The notes below the pieces were generated by a model, which saw only the letters and a program-made list of their open reading frames with translations, did not search any database and was not told the DNA's origin. DNA of 64,000 bases from contig CAWBGG010000002.1 of NCBI GenBank assembly GCA_963788205.1, positions 434,001 through 498,000 on the forward strand, in the 5' to 3' direction. Source of the DNA: CAVVMA01 sp963788205 (GTDB taxonomy: Bacteria; Desulfobacterota; Binatia; Binatales; Binataceae). The translations under genes were made by a program, and so were the position numbers. Below are positions 18,288 to 25,670 of the stretch, piece after piece; position 1 is the stretch's first letter, and every line of letters begins with the position of its first letter.

Positions 18288-18704
18288 TCACCCCTGCGCG
18301 GCTTTGTCGGCCGGACCGGTGTCGGCGCTCTTGCGCTTCTTCCAGTCCGTGATCGCAGCCTTGATCGCGTCTTCGGCGAGCACCGAGCAATGGATCTTGA
18401 CCGGCGGCAGGTTCAGCTCCTTGACGATCGAGGTGTTCTTGATCGCCATCGCCTCGTTGATGCGCTTGCCCTTGACCAGCTCGGTTACGTAGCTGGAGCT
18501 GGCGATAGCGCTGCCGCATCCGAAGGTCTTGAAGCGCGCATCCTCGATCACGCCGTCATCGCTGATCTTGAGCTGGAGCTTCATCACGTCGCCGCATTCG
18601 GGCGCGCCCACCACGCCGGTGCCGACGTTGGCCTCGTCCTTGGCGAAGCTGCCCACGTTGCGAGGGTTGTTGTAGTGATCGAGCACCTTGTCTGAATAAG
18701 CCAT
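18288..18704 (-). CDS. iscU: IscU Fe-S cluster scaffold
   Basis: The 138-residue scaffold has the three cluster cysteines (GVVGAPECGD, KTFGCGSAIASS and KIHCSVLAEDAI) and the LPPVK motif recognised by HscA. The conserved start MAYSDKVLDHYNNPRNVGS is present. It follows iscS by 30 bp. The C-terminal tail (KSADTGPADKAAQG) is slightly extended. Confidence 0.95.
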   Translation of the reverse strand: MAYSDKVLDHYNNPRNVGSFAKDEANVGTGVVGAPECGDVMKLQLKISDDGVIEDARFKTFGCGSAIASSSYVTELVKGKRINEAMAIKNTSIVKELNLPPVKIHCSVLAEDAIKAAITDWKKRKSADTGPADKAAQG

Positions 18705-18734
18705 CGTTACCCTCCGCCAGCCTGAATCTTTATC

Positions 18735-19955
18735 CTACTCGGCCTTCCATTGGACCGATTTGAGATCGATGCCTTCCTTGGCCATTTCGTACAGCGGCGA
18801 CATCTCGCGCAGCCGCTTGACTTCCTTGGAGACCCGTTCGGTCACGAAATCGACTTCCTCTTCGGTGTTGAAGCGGCCCAAGCCGAACCGGATTGAGCTG
18901 TGCGCCAACTCCTCATCGACACCGAGCGCGCGAATCACGTAAGACGGCTCCAGCGTGGCCGAAGTGCAGGCCGAGCCCGAGCTGACCGCGATGTCGTTGA
19001 TGCCCATCAGGAGCGACTCACCCTCCACGTACGCGAAGCTCACGTTGAGATTGCCGGGCAAGCGTTCTGTTGGGTGGCCGTTCAAGTAGACCTCGTCGAG
19101 GCGCTCGAAAATCCCGGCTTGCAGCTTGTCGCGCAGCTCGATCAGGCGCCGGGTCTCGTCCGGCATTTCCCTGCCCGCGATTTCGCAGGCCGCTCCGAAG
19201 CCGACAATCCCGGTGACGTTGAGCGTGCCGGAGCGCATCCCGCGCTCGTGCCCACCGCCGTCCATCGTGGCCGTGAGCCGCACGCGCGGCCCTTTGGAGC
19301 GCACGTAGAGCGCGCCCACGCCCTTGGGACCATAAATCTTGTGCGCGCTCATCGACATCAGGTCGATTCCGGCCTTATCGACGTCAATGGGGATCTTGCC
19401 GACGCCCTGGGTCGCGTCGCTGTGAAAGACGATTCCTTTCTCTTTGGCGATCTTGCCGATCTCCGCGATCCGATGGATCGTGCCGATTTCGTTATTGGCG
19501 TACATGATCGAGATCAGCATGGTCTTGTCTGTGATCGCCTTGCGCACATCGTCGGGATCGACCATCCCGTACTTGTTGACCGGCAGATAGGTGACGGTCG
19601 CCTTGCCCTGGCGCTCGAGCGCGCGGCAACTGTCGAGAATCGCCTTGTGCTCCGTGACGCAGGTGATGACGTGGTTGCCCTTGTCTTTGTAGAATTCGAC
19701 CACGCCCTTGAGCGCCAGATTGTCCGACTCGGTCGCGCCGCTGGTGAAGACGACTTCCTTGGCCTTGGCGTGGATCAGAGCGGCGATCTGCTCGCGCGCA
19801 CGATCGACCGCCTCTTCCGCCGCCCATCCGAAGCTATGGTTGCGGCTGGCGGCATTGCCGAACTTCTCGGTGAAGTACGGCATCATCGCCTTGATCACCC
19901 GCGGATCGGCCGGGGTCGTGGCGTGATTGTCCATGTAAATCGGCAGCTTAACCAT
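18735..19955 (-). CDS. iscS: IscS cysteine desulfurase
   Basis: This is a group I NifS/IscS enzyme of about 406 residues. SAHKIYGPKG gives the PLP lysine (Lys206), and SSGSACTSATLEPSYV gives the mobile loop with catalytic Cys330. It supplies sulfur to IscU. The ATG at 19955 is preceded by GGAGAG; an overlapping GTG at 19958 is possible. It is the first gene of the operon, with a promoter and an IscR-type box upstream. No iscR is present in the window. Confidence 0.95.
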   Translation of the reverse strand: MVKLPIYMDNHATTPADPRVIKAMMPYFTEKFGNAASRNHSFGWAAEEAVDRAREQIAALIHAKAKEVVFTSGATESDNLALKGVVEFYKDKGNHVITCVTEHKAILDSCRALERQGKATVTYLPVNKYGMVDPDDVRKAITDKTMLISIMYANNEIGTIHRIAEIGKIAKEKGIVFHSDATQGVGKIPIDVDKAGIDLMSMSAHKIYGPKGVGALYVRSKGPRVRLTATMDGGGHERGMRSGTLNVTGIVGFGAACEIAGREMPDETRRLIELRDKLQAGIFERLDEVYLNGHPTERLPGNLNVSFAYVEGESLLMGINDIAVSSGSACTSATLEPSYVIRALGVDEELAHSSIRFGLGRFNTEEEVDFVTERVSKEVKRLREMSPLYEMAKEGIDLKSVQWKAE

Positions 19956-20008
19956 CACAGGCTCTCCGGTTCCGTCCTCTTCGCCCGATAATTGTGGACC
20001 TGCTAGGT

Positions 20009-20037
20009 ATACTATAGCCGAGGGGTCAGGATGTCAA
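20009..20037 (-). promoter_or_regulatory. sigma-70-type promoter of the isc operon
   Basis: On the minus strand TTGACA (20037-20032) is followed after 17 bp by TAGTAT (20014-20009); an overlapping TATAGT gives a 15-bp spacing. This would start transcription near 20000, about 45 bp before iscS. Confidence 0.5.
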
Positions 20038-20070
20038 CCAAATTGCGAGCTGCTCAGCCTCCCTCCAGCC

Positions 20071-20095
20071 ATAGCAGACTTATTTAGTCAACTAA
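20071..20095 (-). promoter_or_regulatory. IscR type-1-like operator upstream of iscS
   Basis: Read on the minus strand this 25-bp block has TTGACTAAATAAGTC at its core. By eye it matches 22 of 25 positions of the E. coli IscR type-1 consensus (ATA-n-YGACT-W-AGTC-n-TAT). It contains the palindrome TTTAGT-N2-ACTAAA at its edge, and another TTGACA lies at 20117-20112. It suggests Fe-S-dependent repression of the operon. Confidence 0.5.
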
Positions 20096-20158
20096 AGACA
20101 TTCGCCTTGATTGTCAAGGGGAAAGTGGACCTGTCTCGGCGGTCAAGTGCGACCGCGG

Positions 20159-20668
20159 CTAGGGCTGCCGCCGCGGTTTTAACACCAGGCGGCGCTCCTC
20201 GTTCCAGTCCTCGAAACCCAGCTTGTGCCAAGCCGCGGAGCCGATCCAGTTGCGATGGAGCACACCCAGCGTGACCACCGTGATGCCCTGGCCGCGGAAC
20301 CAATCGTAGGCGAGTTCGAGCATCGGCTGCATTAGCCCCTTTCCGCGCCACGCCTCTTCCATGAAAGCGTTGCTGATGTATCCGGTGACCTTGGGCAGGT
20401 ACCCCTGGCGCTGGCGATGGAGCCGCACCCAGAGGTAGCCGACGAGCTTGCCGTCACCCGCGCCATCTTGCAGATGCTCGGCGACCCAGATCGCATGATG
20501 GTCGCGATGGAGAATGAGCTTCATCCAGTTGGGCGCGTCGCGGATCTCGTCCCAATCGACCCGGATGCGATCGTCCACCGCCTCGTGATAGGCGCCGATC
20601 GCGGCGAGTAATCGGGCCAGCTCGGGGATATCGCCGTCGCGTGCGGGCCTGATTTGGACGTCCAGCAT
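20159..20668 (-). CDS. GNAT-family N-acetyltransferase
   Basis: The 169-residue GNAT fold opens MLDVQIRPARDGDIPELARLLA. It carries LVGYLWVRLHRQ, then GYISNAFMEEAWRGKGLMQPMLELAYDWF, where RGKG is the acetyl-CoA loop, and a C-terminal WHKLGFEDWNEERRLVLKPR. The acceptor is unknown. It reads the same way as iscS, but the isc promoter lies between them. Confidence 0.82.
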   Translation of the reverse strand: MLDVQIRPARDGDIPELARLLAAIGAYHEAVDDRIRVDWDEIRDAPNWMKLILHRDHHAIWVAEHLQDGAGDGKLVGYLWVRLHRQRQGYLPKVTGYISNAFMEEAWRGKGLMQPMLELAYDWFRGQGITVVTLGVLHRNWIGSAAWHKLGFEDWNEERRLVLKPRRQP

Positions 20669-20678
20669 TGAGTATCGA

Positions 20679-20969
20679 CTATTGCTGGTCGAAGTTGACC
20701 TGCAGCAGCTTGCCTTCCGAGCGTATCGACTTCAGCGCCGCTTCGCGAAGCTGCTCGAATTGGCGTTCGATCCAGGGCGCGAGCCGTTTTTCAATGAAGC
20801 CTTCCGAGGTTAGCGCGCGATCAGCAACGACGCATCGAAAGGTGATCCGCTCGATACCGTCGGCGCGCTCGAGACTGAGCGTAATTACTGCTCCGCTATC
20901 GGATCGCACGCGCTCGCCAATCGCGCTGAGCAGGTACACACCGCGCGGGGTTTGCAATCGCGCCGGCAA
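20679..20969 (-). CDS. hypothetical protein downstream of secF
   Basis: A 96-residue frame starts at TTG 20969, 30 bp after the secF stop, and ends 10 bp before the GNAT start. It shows alternating strands (GAVITLSLERADGIERITFRCVV) and an amphipathic helix (EGFIEKRLAPWIERQFEQLREAALK). No family is recognised. Tight spacing suggests cotranscription with secF and the GNAT gene. Confidence 0.5.
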   Translation of the reverse strand: MPARLQTPRGVYLLSAIGERVRSDSGAVITLSLERADGIERITFRCVVADRALTSEGFIEKRLAPWIERQFEQLREAALKSIRSEGKLLQVNFDQQ

Positions 20970-20999
20970 GGTTTTTCCCCGGCGGGCCGCAACCGAGCG

Positions 21000-21953
21000 C
21001 TATGCCGCGCCGCGACTGGCCGACGCCGGGCGCGCGACCGGGCGCTTTGCGGTTCCGCGCCCCTCCCAGAACAGCACCACCGGACCCGCGATATAGATCG
21101 ACGAGTAGGTGCCCGTGATTACGCCGATCAGGAGCGTGAAAGCCGACGGCCTCAGGATCGGTCCGCCGAGCGAGACCAGCGCGATCAGCACGGTCATCGC
21201 GGTGCCGGAGGTCAGCAAAGTGCGCGAGAGGGTCTCGTTGATGGCGCGATTCATGATCTCGCTGAGCGGCTCGCGGCGGCGCTTGGCGGCGTCTTCGCGA
21301 ATCCGATCGGAGACGATAATCGTATCGTGCACCGAATAGCCGATCACGGTCAGCAGCGCGGCCAGCGTGGTGAGGTCGAACTGAAGCTGCGCGACCACCA
21401 GTGCGCCGATAACCACCAGCACGTCATGGATCAGCGCGATCACCGCGCCGGCGCCGAAACTCCAACTGACGCCGCGGAACTGAATCGCGATGAAAATCCC
21501 CATGAAGACGGTGGCAACCACAATGGCGAGGATCGCGTCGCGGCGCAGGTCCTTGCCGACCTTGGCGCCGACGGTCTCAACCCGCATCACTTCGGCCACC
21601 TTGTTGCCGTAGGCCCGGTCGAGCGCGCCCTCCAGGTTGGTGGTGAGCCCCTTGCTGTCCTTGGCGGTTTCGAAGCGGATCAGGAATTCGCGCTTGGCCT
21701 GGCCGAAGTCCTGGACCGTGACCTCGCCCAGCCCCAGCGGCGCCAGCGCGTTGCGGATCGCGCCGCCGTCGGTGTCGCGGCTGACGCGCACCTGCACCAC
21801 GCTGCCGCCCACGAAATCAACGCCGTAGTTCAAGCCGACGAAGATCAGCAACAGCAGCGCAGCGATGTTGATCAGGGTCGAAAGCCCGACAAAAAAGTAG
21901 CGCTTGCCGACGAAATCGAGATTGATATCGGGACGGATGAACTGCATTGCCAT
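21000..21953 (-). CDS. secF: SecF protein-export membrane protein
   Basis: The 317-residue protein has GVDFVGGSVVQVR after the first span, a periplasmic domain, and five further spans. Signature blocks are FRGVSWSFGAGAVIALIHD, LLTVIGYSVHDTIIVSDRIRED and TLSRTLLTSGTAM. With SecD it forms the proton-driven SecDF motor. secD, usually directly upstream, is not present: a PIN-like gene occupies that side. Confidence 0.93.
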   Translation of the reverse strand: MAMQFIRPDINLDFVGKRYFFVGLSTLINIAALLLLIFVGLNYGVDFVGGSVVQVRVSRDTDGGAIRNALAPLGLGEVTVQDFGQAKREFLIRFETAKDSKGLTTNLEGALDRAYGNKVAEVMRVETVGAKVGKDLRRDAILAIVVATVFMGIFIAIQFRGVSWSFGAGAVIALIHDVLVVIGALVVAQLQFDLTTLAALLTVIGYSVHDTIIVSDRIREDAAKRRREPLSEIMNRAINETLSRTLLTSGTAMTVLIALVSLGGPILRPSAFTLLIGVITGTYSSIYIAGPVVLFWEGRGTAKRPVARPASASRGAA

Positions 21954-22054
21954 CAGGGTTTCTCGATGCTGCGGCGGCGTCCGGAGCGCAACAGAACAGC
22001 ATTAGCGGTTCGGAGGGTCAAATGAAAGAAGGTCGAAGACCCCCGCGATTCCCG

Positions 22055-23153
22055 CTAATCCGCAGCCGCACGTTTCGGTTGCCATTGCTCGAGAGTGCCT
22101 GGGAGGTCCTTGAGGTTTCGAAGAAGCGCCGTGTTCATTCGCTCGCCAAGGTGCGCCGCCCCCAGCGCATGGTGGCAAGCCTTCTCGGTAACCACGACGT
22201 CGCAGTATGGGACCGCCACCGACATGGCGTCGATGTCGTAGATATCGTTCGCGGTCCACCGCTTGTCCCGGTTGCGGTGCCACGCCGTCTTCAATTCGAT
22301 CGAGACCTCGGTACTCGGCATTGCGCGAACGAACGCGTTAGCCGATTGTCGATTCGAGATCACGTCGGAGAGCACAAGACCCCGCTCTGCCAAGGCACGC
22401 GGGAGGATTTCCTGGAACTCGATAAGGAGTTCCCGCGCGGACATCACATCGCGCAGCCTCTCTCGCCGCCATGGACCTGCGCCGTCGAGTCGAAGGGTCT
22501 GCGCTCGCTCCTCAGCGGCTCGCCTCTCTGCTACCTGCGTGACAGCTTCAGGCCTCCAGCCTCGCACACGTAGGTCCTCGACCTCGTTGTCGGTCGGGCC
22601 TCGAAGTGCAAATCGCTCGAGAAGCCGGATCTCCCGAGCCTCGAAATCGTCGAACGCCCCTGCCCCCACACGCTCGCGCAGGCGGCCCGTCTCGTCCCCG
22701 GAAGGCCCCACGATTCTCAATCCTCTACGTATACCGATGGTGTGCTGGACCCCTTGTCCGATGAGGGCGGCCGTTGGCAGCGGGCTCGGCGTGCTCGCGA
22801 ACCGGTCGAGCATTGCCGCGAGTTCGAAATCCATGACGACCGTGCGACTGACGAGCGTCGCGAAGTCAGTTAGTTCTTCCATCAAATCGGCAAGTGCTCG
22901 ACGCTGCGCCGGATTCTTTATCTTGAGCATCTCCATGTAGTGGGTGCCCGAGAGAACGAACACGGCGGTAGCCCCCGAGCGTGCCGCACGGCAGGCCTCA
23001 AGTGCTCTCACGAACGAACTGCCCTTTGAGTCACCGACGGACGCCTGCGCCAGATATATCCAGTGGTTAAGGTCAAGGTAGACGACATTTGCGCTCCCCG
23101 ATGGCAGGCTCTAGCAGGCGAGGCCACACAAGAGCAGGCGGTTCATCTCTCAT
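22055..23153 (-). CDS. PIN-like domain protein, frameshifted near the N-terminus
   Basis: From an ATG at 23153 the frame encodes MRDEPPALVWPRLLEPAIGER. After one extra A in the AAA at 23088-23090 it becomes NVVYLDLNHWIYLAQASVGDS. It continues through AVFVLSGTHYMEMLKIKNP to VAVPYCDVVVTEKACHHALG. YLDLNHW and a late acidic CDVVVTEK resemble PIN-like nuclease active sites. The GTG at 23011 would cut off the first motif. It sits where secD is expected, so it may be an insertion; function is unknown. Confidence 0.5.
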
Positions 23154-23267
23154 ACCGGATTGGGGAAGCGCCGAGCTTCAATGCAGCAATCTTCGCAGAG
23201 GTCGATAGCGGAAGGGAGGGCGCCTTCGCGCGTTCCCCAGAAAAGAGCGATCAAGCCGGGAGCCGGT

Positions 23268-23609
23268 TCACGCGGCGGCGGTCCGCGACTTGGCGCACTT
23301 GCCGCATACGTTGCGCTCGTTGGTGGGATCTTCGGTCAAGCCGTCGTCGAGCGAATGGCACACGGTCAGGCACTTGGCGCAGATGAAGTAGATGCCCTCG
23401 ATAGTCTTGTTGATCCGCTCGCGATTGAGGATCCGCCCGCGCAACTTCTCGATCCTGATGCCGAGCAGTTCCGCATACTGGCGCTTGATCTTGCGGCGGC
23501 AGGCTTCGTCTTTGGGGAGATCGCTGTCGTCTTCGGCATCCTCGGGTGCGTCGCCGAAGCCAGCGTAAAGGTCCCGTTTGGATGACTTGCTCTTACGAGC
23601 TCTGGCCAT
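23268..23609 (-). CDS. conserved zinc-binding hypothetical protein
   Basis: The 113-residue protein has a basic N-terminus (MARARKSKSSKRDLYAGFGD), a central helix (CRRKIKRQYAELLGIRIEKL) and two cysteine pairs (FICAKCLTVCHSLDDGL; VCGKCAKSR) likely to bind zinc. No function is recognised. It precedes another small zinc-ribbon gene in reverse order on the same strand. Confidence 0.55.
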   Translation of the reverse strand: MARARKSKSSKRDLYAGFGDAPEDAEDDSDLPKDEACRRKIKRQYAELLGIRIEKLRGRILNRERINKTIEGIYFICAKCLTVCHSLDDGLTEDPTNERNVCGKCAKSRTAAA

Positions 23610-23714
23610 CGCTGCGAACCTCCTGATGCGATTGCAACCTACCGGCCGTGAAGTCCGGCCACGCGTCGGGGGAATTATGCGTGAGCATCACCGGCTGCGC
23701 TGAGGAAACGGCCA

Positions 23715-23885
23715 CTAGCGCGTGCGGGCCGTGTAGCCGCAATTCTTGTCGCAGACCCAGAAAAATCCGCGGCGCCCGAAACCCGCGTACATCATCACCT
23801 TGCTGTCGGCGCCGCAATTCGGGCACGAATGCTTGCGGACCGCGTCGCCGCCTTTTTCCGCCGTCTTGGCTTTCTTTTCCGCCAT
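23715..23885 (-). CDS. small zinc-ribbon protein (56 aa)
   Basis: From the ATG at 23885: MAEKKAKTAEKGGDAVRKHS then CPNCGADSKVMMYAGFGRRG and FFWVCDKNCGYTARTR. The CPNC and CDKNC pairs form a ribbon with an aromatic strand between. It lies about 105 bp upstream of the 113-residue zinc protein. Function is unknown. Confidence 0.55.
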   Translation of the reverse strand: MAEKKAKTAEKGGDAVRKHSCPNCGADSKVMMYAGFGRRGFFWVCDKNCGYTARTR

Positions 23886-24004
23886 GGTTGAGTGTGCGGC
23901 AGATTATAACGATGCCGCTATAGAAATCCAGACCAGGGAATCACCGCCGGGAAATTTCAGCCCCACGTCCTCATCAGCCTCGACACCTTACAGCCTAAAC
24001 GTCC

Positions 24005-24955
24005 ATGCGAAGGGTAGTCAATAGATCGGCGACGCGGTTGCGCCCGCTCAGTTCCGCACCTAGCCTTAATCGGCCGGCCACGGCGACGAATTTGGACTCC
24101 AGACTCAAAGCGAACGACGCCGTCCTGTTCATCGATCGCAAGGGCCGACGCTACCTGAAAATTCTGCGCCCCGGCCATCGAATCGAGATTCGCGGCGAGA
24201 TCCTCGCCGATCGGCTGCTGGAAATCGAAGAGGGCTCGCGCGTCAAGCTCAGCTCCGGCGAGACCTTCATCGTGCTGCGGCCGACTTACGCCGACCTGAT
24301 TCCCCATCTGCCGCGCAACGCCCAGGTGATCTATCCCAAAGATGCGGGCCCGCTTCTGATCTGGGGCGATGTCTTTCCGGGCGCGACTGTGATCGAGGGC
24401 GGCACCGGCGCTGGCGCGCTCACGATCGCGTTGCTGCGCGCGGTCGGAGCGTCGGGCCGGTTGATTTCATACGAGTTGCGCGAGGAGTTCGCGGCCGCGG
24501 CGCGCAGAAATGTCGCGGCGTTTTTCGGCGACGCGCCCAACTGGACGCTCAAGCTGCGCGATCTTTATGAGGGCTTCGACGAGACCGGCGTCGACCGGCT
24601 GTTTATCGACCTGGCCGAGCCGGCGCGCGCGCTGGACGCGATCGCGCACGCGTTGCGCCCCGGCGGCGTGGTGGTTTGCTGGGTGCCGACCGCGATGCAA
24701 CTCAAAGAGACCGCCGAGGCGCTTCAGTCGCGCCCCGACTTCGGCGAGGTTGAGAGCTTCGAGACGCTGCAACGGCATTGGCAGGTCAAGGGCCTGAGCG
24801 TCCGGCCGGTGCATCGGATGGTCGCGCATTCGGGATTCGCGATCGTGGCGCGGCGGCTCGCGGATGCGACGCTTCAGGTGGAAAGTTCAGCTTCGAGAGA
24901 GCCTAGCGAGGACCTCGCGATGGACGCGCCGCCCGACGACGATCCGGGAGAATGA
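24005..24955 (+). CDS. trmI: tRNA (adenine-58 N1) methyltransferase TrmI
   Basis: The 316-residue protein has an N-terminal barrel (NDAVLFIDRKGRRYLKIL) and a Rossmann methyltransferase domain: YPKDAGPLLIWGDVFPGATV, EGGTGAGALTIALLRAVG (SAM loop), ISYELREEFAAAARRN, VDRLFIDLAEP and LRPGGVVVCWVPT. This is the TrmI pattern for m1A58 in tRNA. The first 35 residues are basic and possibly not translated. The acidic tail overlaps the 3' end of the convergent higA gene by 53 bp. Confidence 0.85.
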   Translation: MRRVVNRSATRLRPLSSAPSLNRPATATNLDSRLKANDAVLFIDRKGRRYLKILRPGHRIEIRGEILADRLLEIEEGSRVKLSSGETFIVLRPTYADLIPHLPRNAQVIYPKDAGPLLIWGDVFPGATVIEGGTGAGALTIALLRAVGASGRLISYELREEFAAAARRNVAAFFGDAPNWTLKLRDLYEGFDETGVDRLFIDLAEPARALDAIAHALRPGGVVVCWVPTAMQLKETAEALQSRPDFGEVESFETLQRHWQVKGLSVRPVHRMVAHSGFAIVARRLADATLQVESSASREPSEDLAMDAPPDDDPGE

Positions 24956-25244
24956 ACCTGATATCCACGCGCGCGCCAAGCGCGCCCGCGGTTCGGACCA
25001 GAGTGCGAATGGTCATATTCTGAAAGCGGCCCGATTCAAGTTTGGCGATCATGGGCTGACTTACGCCAACCCTCGCAGCCAACTGCGACTGGCTGATCCT
25101 GCGCCTTGTCCTTAGGTCCGCGATTTTTTGCTGGAGCCTCAATCGATTGACTTCCTGATCAACGCCTTGGCGGATACCCCATTCGTCAATCATGTCATCC
25201 AGCCACTCTGAAAACGATCGGTCAGCTTTCGTCGCTGCTCGCAT
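24903..25244 (-). CDS. higA: HigA-like XRE antitoxin
   Basis: From the ATG at 25244 (RBS GAGGTGGGA): MRAATKADRSFSEWLDDMID, then KIADLRTRRRISQSQLAARVGVSQPMIAKLESGRF, a classic XRE helix-turn-helix, and VRTAGALGARVDIRFI. It lies 28 bp after the toxin gene, the toxin-first order typical of higBA. It should bind the palindrome at 25612-25629. Confidence 0.82.
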   Translation of the reverse strand: MRAATKADRSFSEWLDDMIDEWGIRQGVDQEVNRLRLQQKIADLRTRRRISQSQLAARVGVSQPMIAKLESGRFQNMTIRTLVRTAGALGARVDIRFILPDRRRAARPSRGPR

Positions 25245-25272
25245 GTCCCACCTCGTCGAGAACCTCTGGTTG

Positions 25273-25602
25273 CTAGACAATCTGCCGTTTCAGATCCCTC
25301 ACCCTCCTGAGGAACTCGGAGGGCAATTTGCCACGTTTCTTGACCATGCCGTCGAGTAGCACGATCCGCCTTCCTGGCTTGAACACGTAACAGATTCTCA
25401 CCTGATCGCCTCGCAACTCGAAGAGCCCGTCTCCTAAAGCCTGCGAAACAGGCGCCCTCAACAGGTTGCCCCGCTCTTGCAAGATCTTGATGAGCGAGGC
25501 GGCTTCCTTCCGGTCCTGCATGCTCTCCAGCCGGTCGATAAATTCCCGAATGCAAGACCGCCCGGCGTCAGTCCGGTACTCATCGAGCGTCCATAGGGCC
25601 AC
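25273..25602 (-). CDS. higB: HigB/RelE-type toxin (phage Gp49-like)
   Basis: The 109-residue protein from GTG 25602 reads VALWTLDEYRTDAGRSCIREFIDRLESM, then GLFELRGDQVRICYVFKPGRRIVLLDGMVKK and FLRRVRDLKRQ. This is the RelE/HigB fold, with the ELR...R..Y...R.VLL core of ribosome-dependent mRNA interferases. No ATG fits the domain; the GTG lies 10 bp downstream of a palindromic operator. A longer frame to 25875 is only an antisense shadow of the PBP gene. Confidence 0.78.
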   Translation of the reverse strand: MALWTLDEYRTDAGRSCIREFIDRLESMQDRKEAASLIKILQERGNLLRAPVSQALGDGLFELRGDQVRICYVFKPGRRIVLLDGMVKKRGKLPSEFLRRVRDLKRQIV

Positions 25603-25611
25603 GGCTTTTCT

Positions 25612-25629
25612 TATAACCTTCAGGTTATA
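25612..25629 (-). promoter_or_regulatory. palindromic operator of the higBA module
   Basis: TATAACCT-TC-AGGTTATA is a perfect inverted repeat with 8-bp arms ten bases before the higB GTG. It includes TATAAC/TATAAG -10-like hexamers, so HigA binding would block its own promoter. The leader would be very short. Confidence 0.6.
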
Positions 25630-25670
25630 TACATCAAGCGCGTAGCCCTCAGATGTGCACGAACCCGGCT

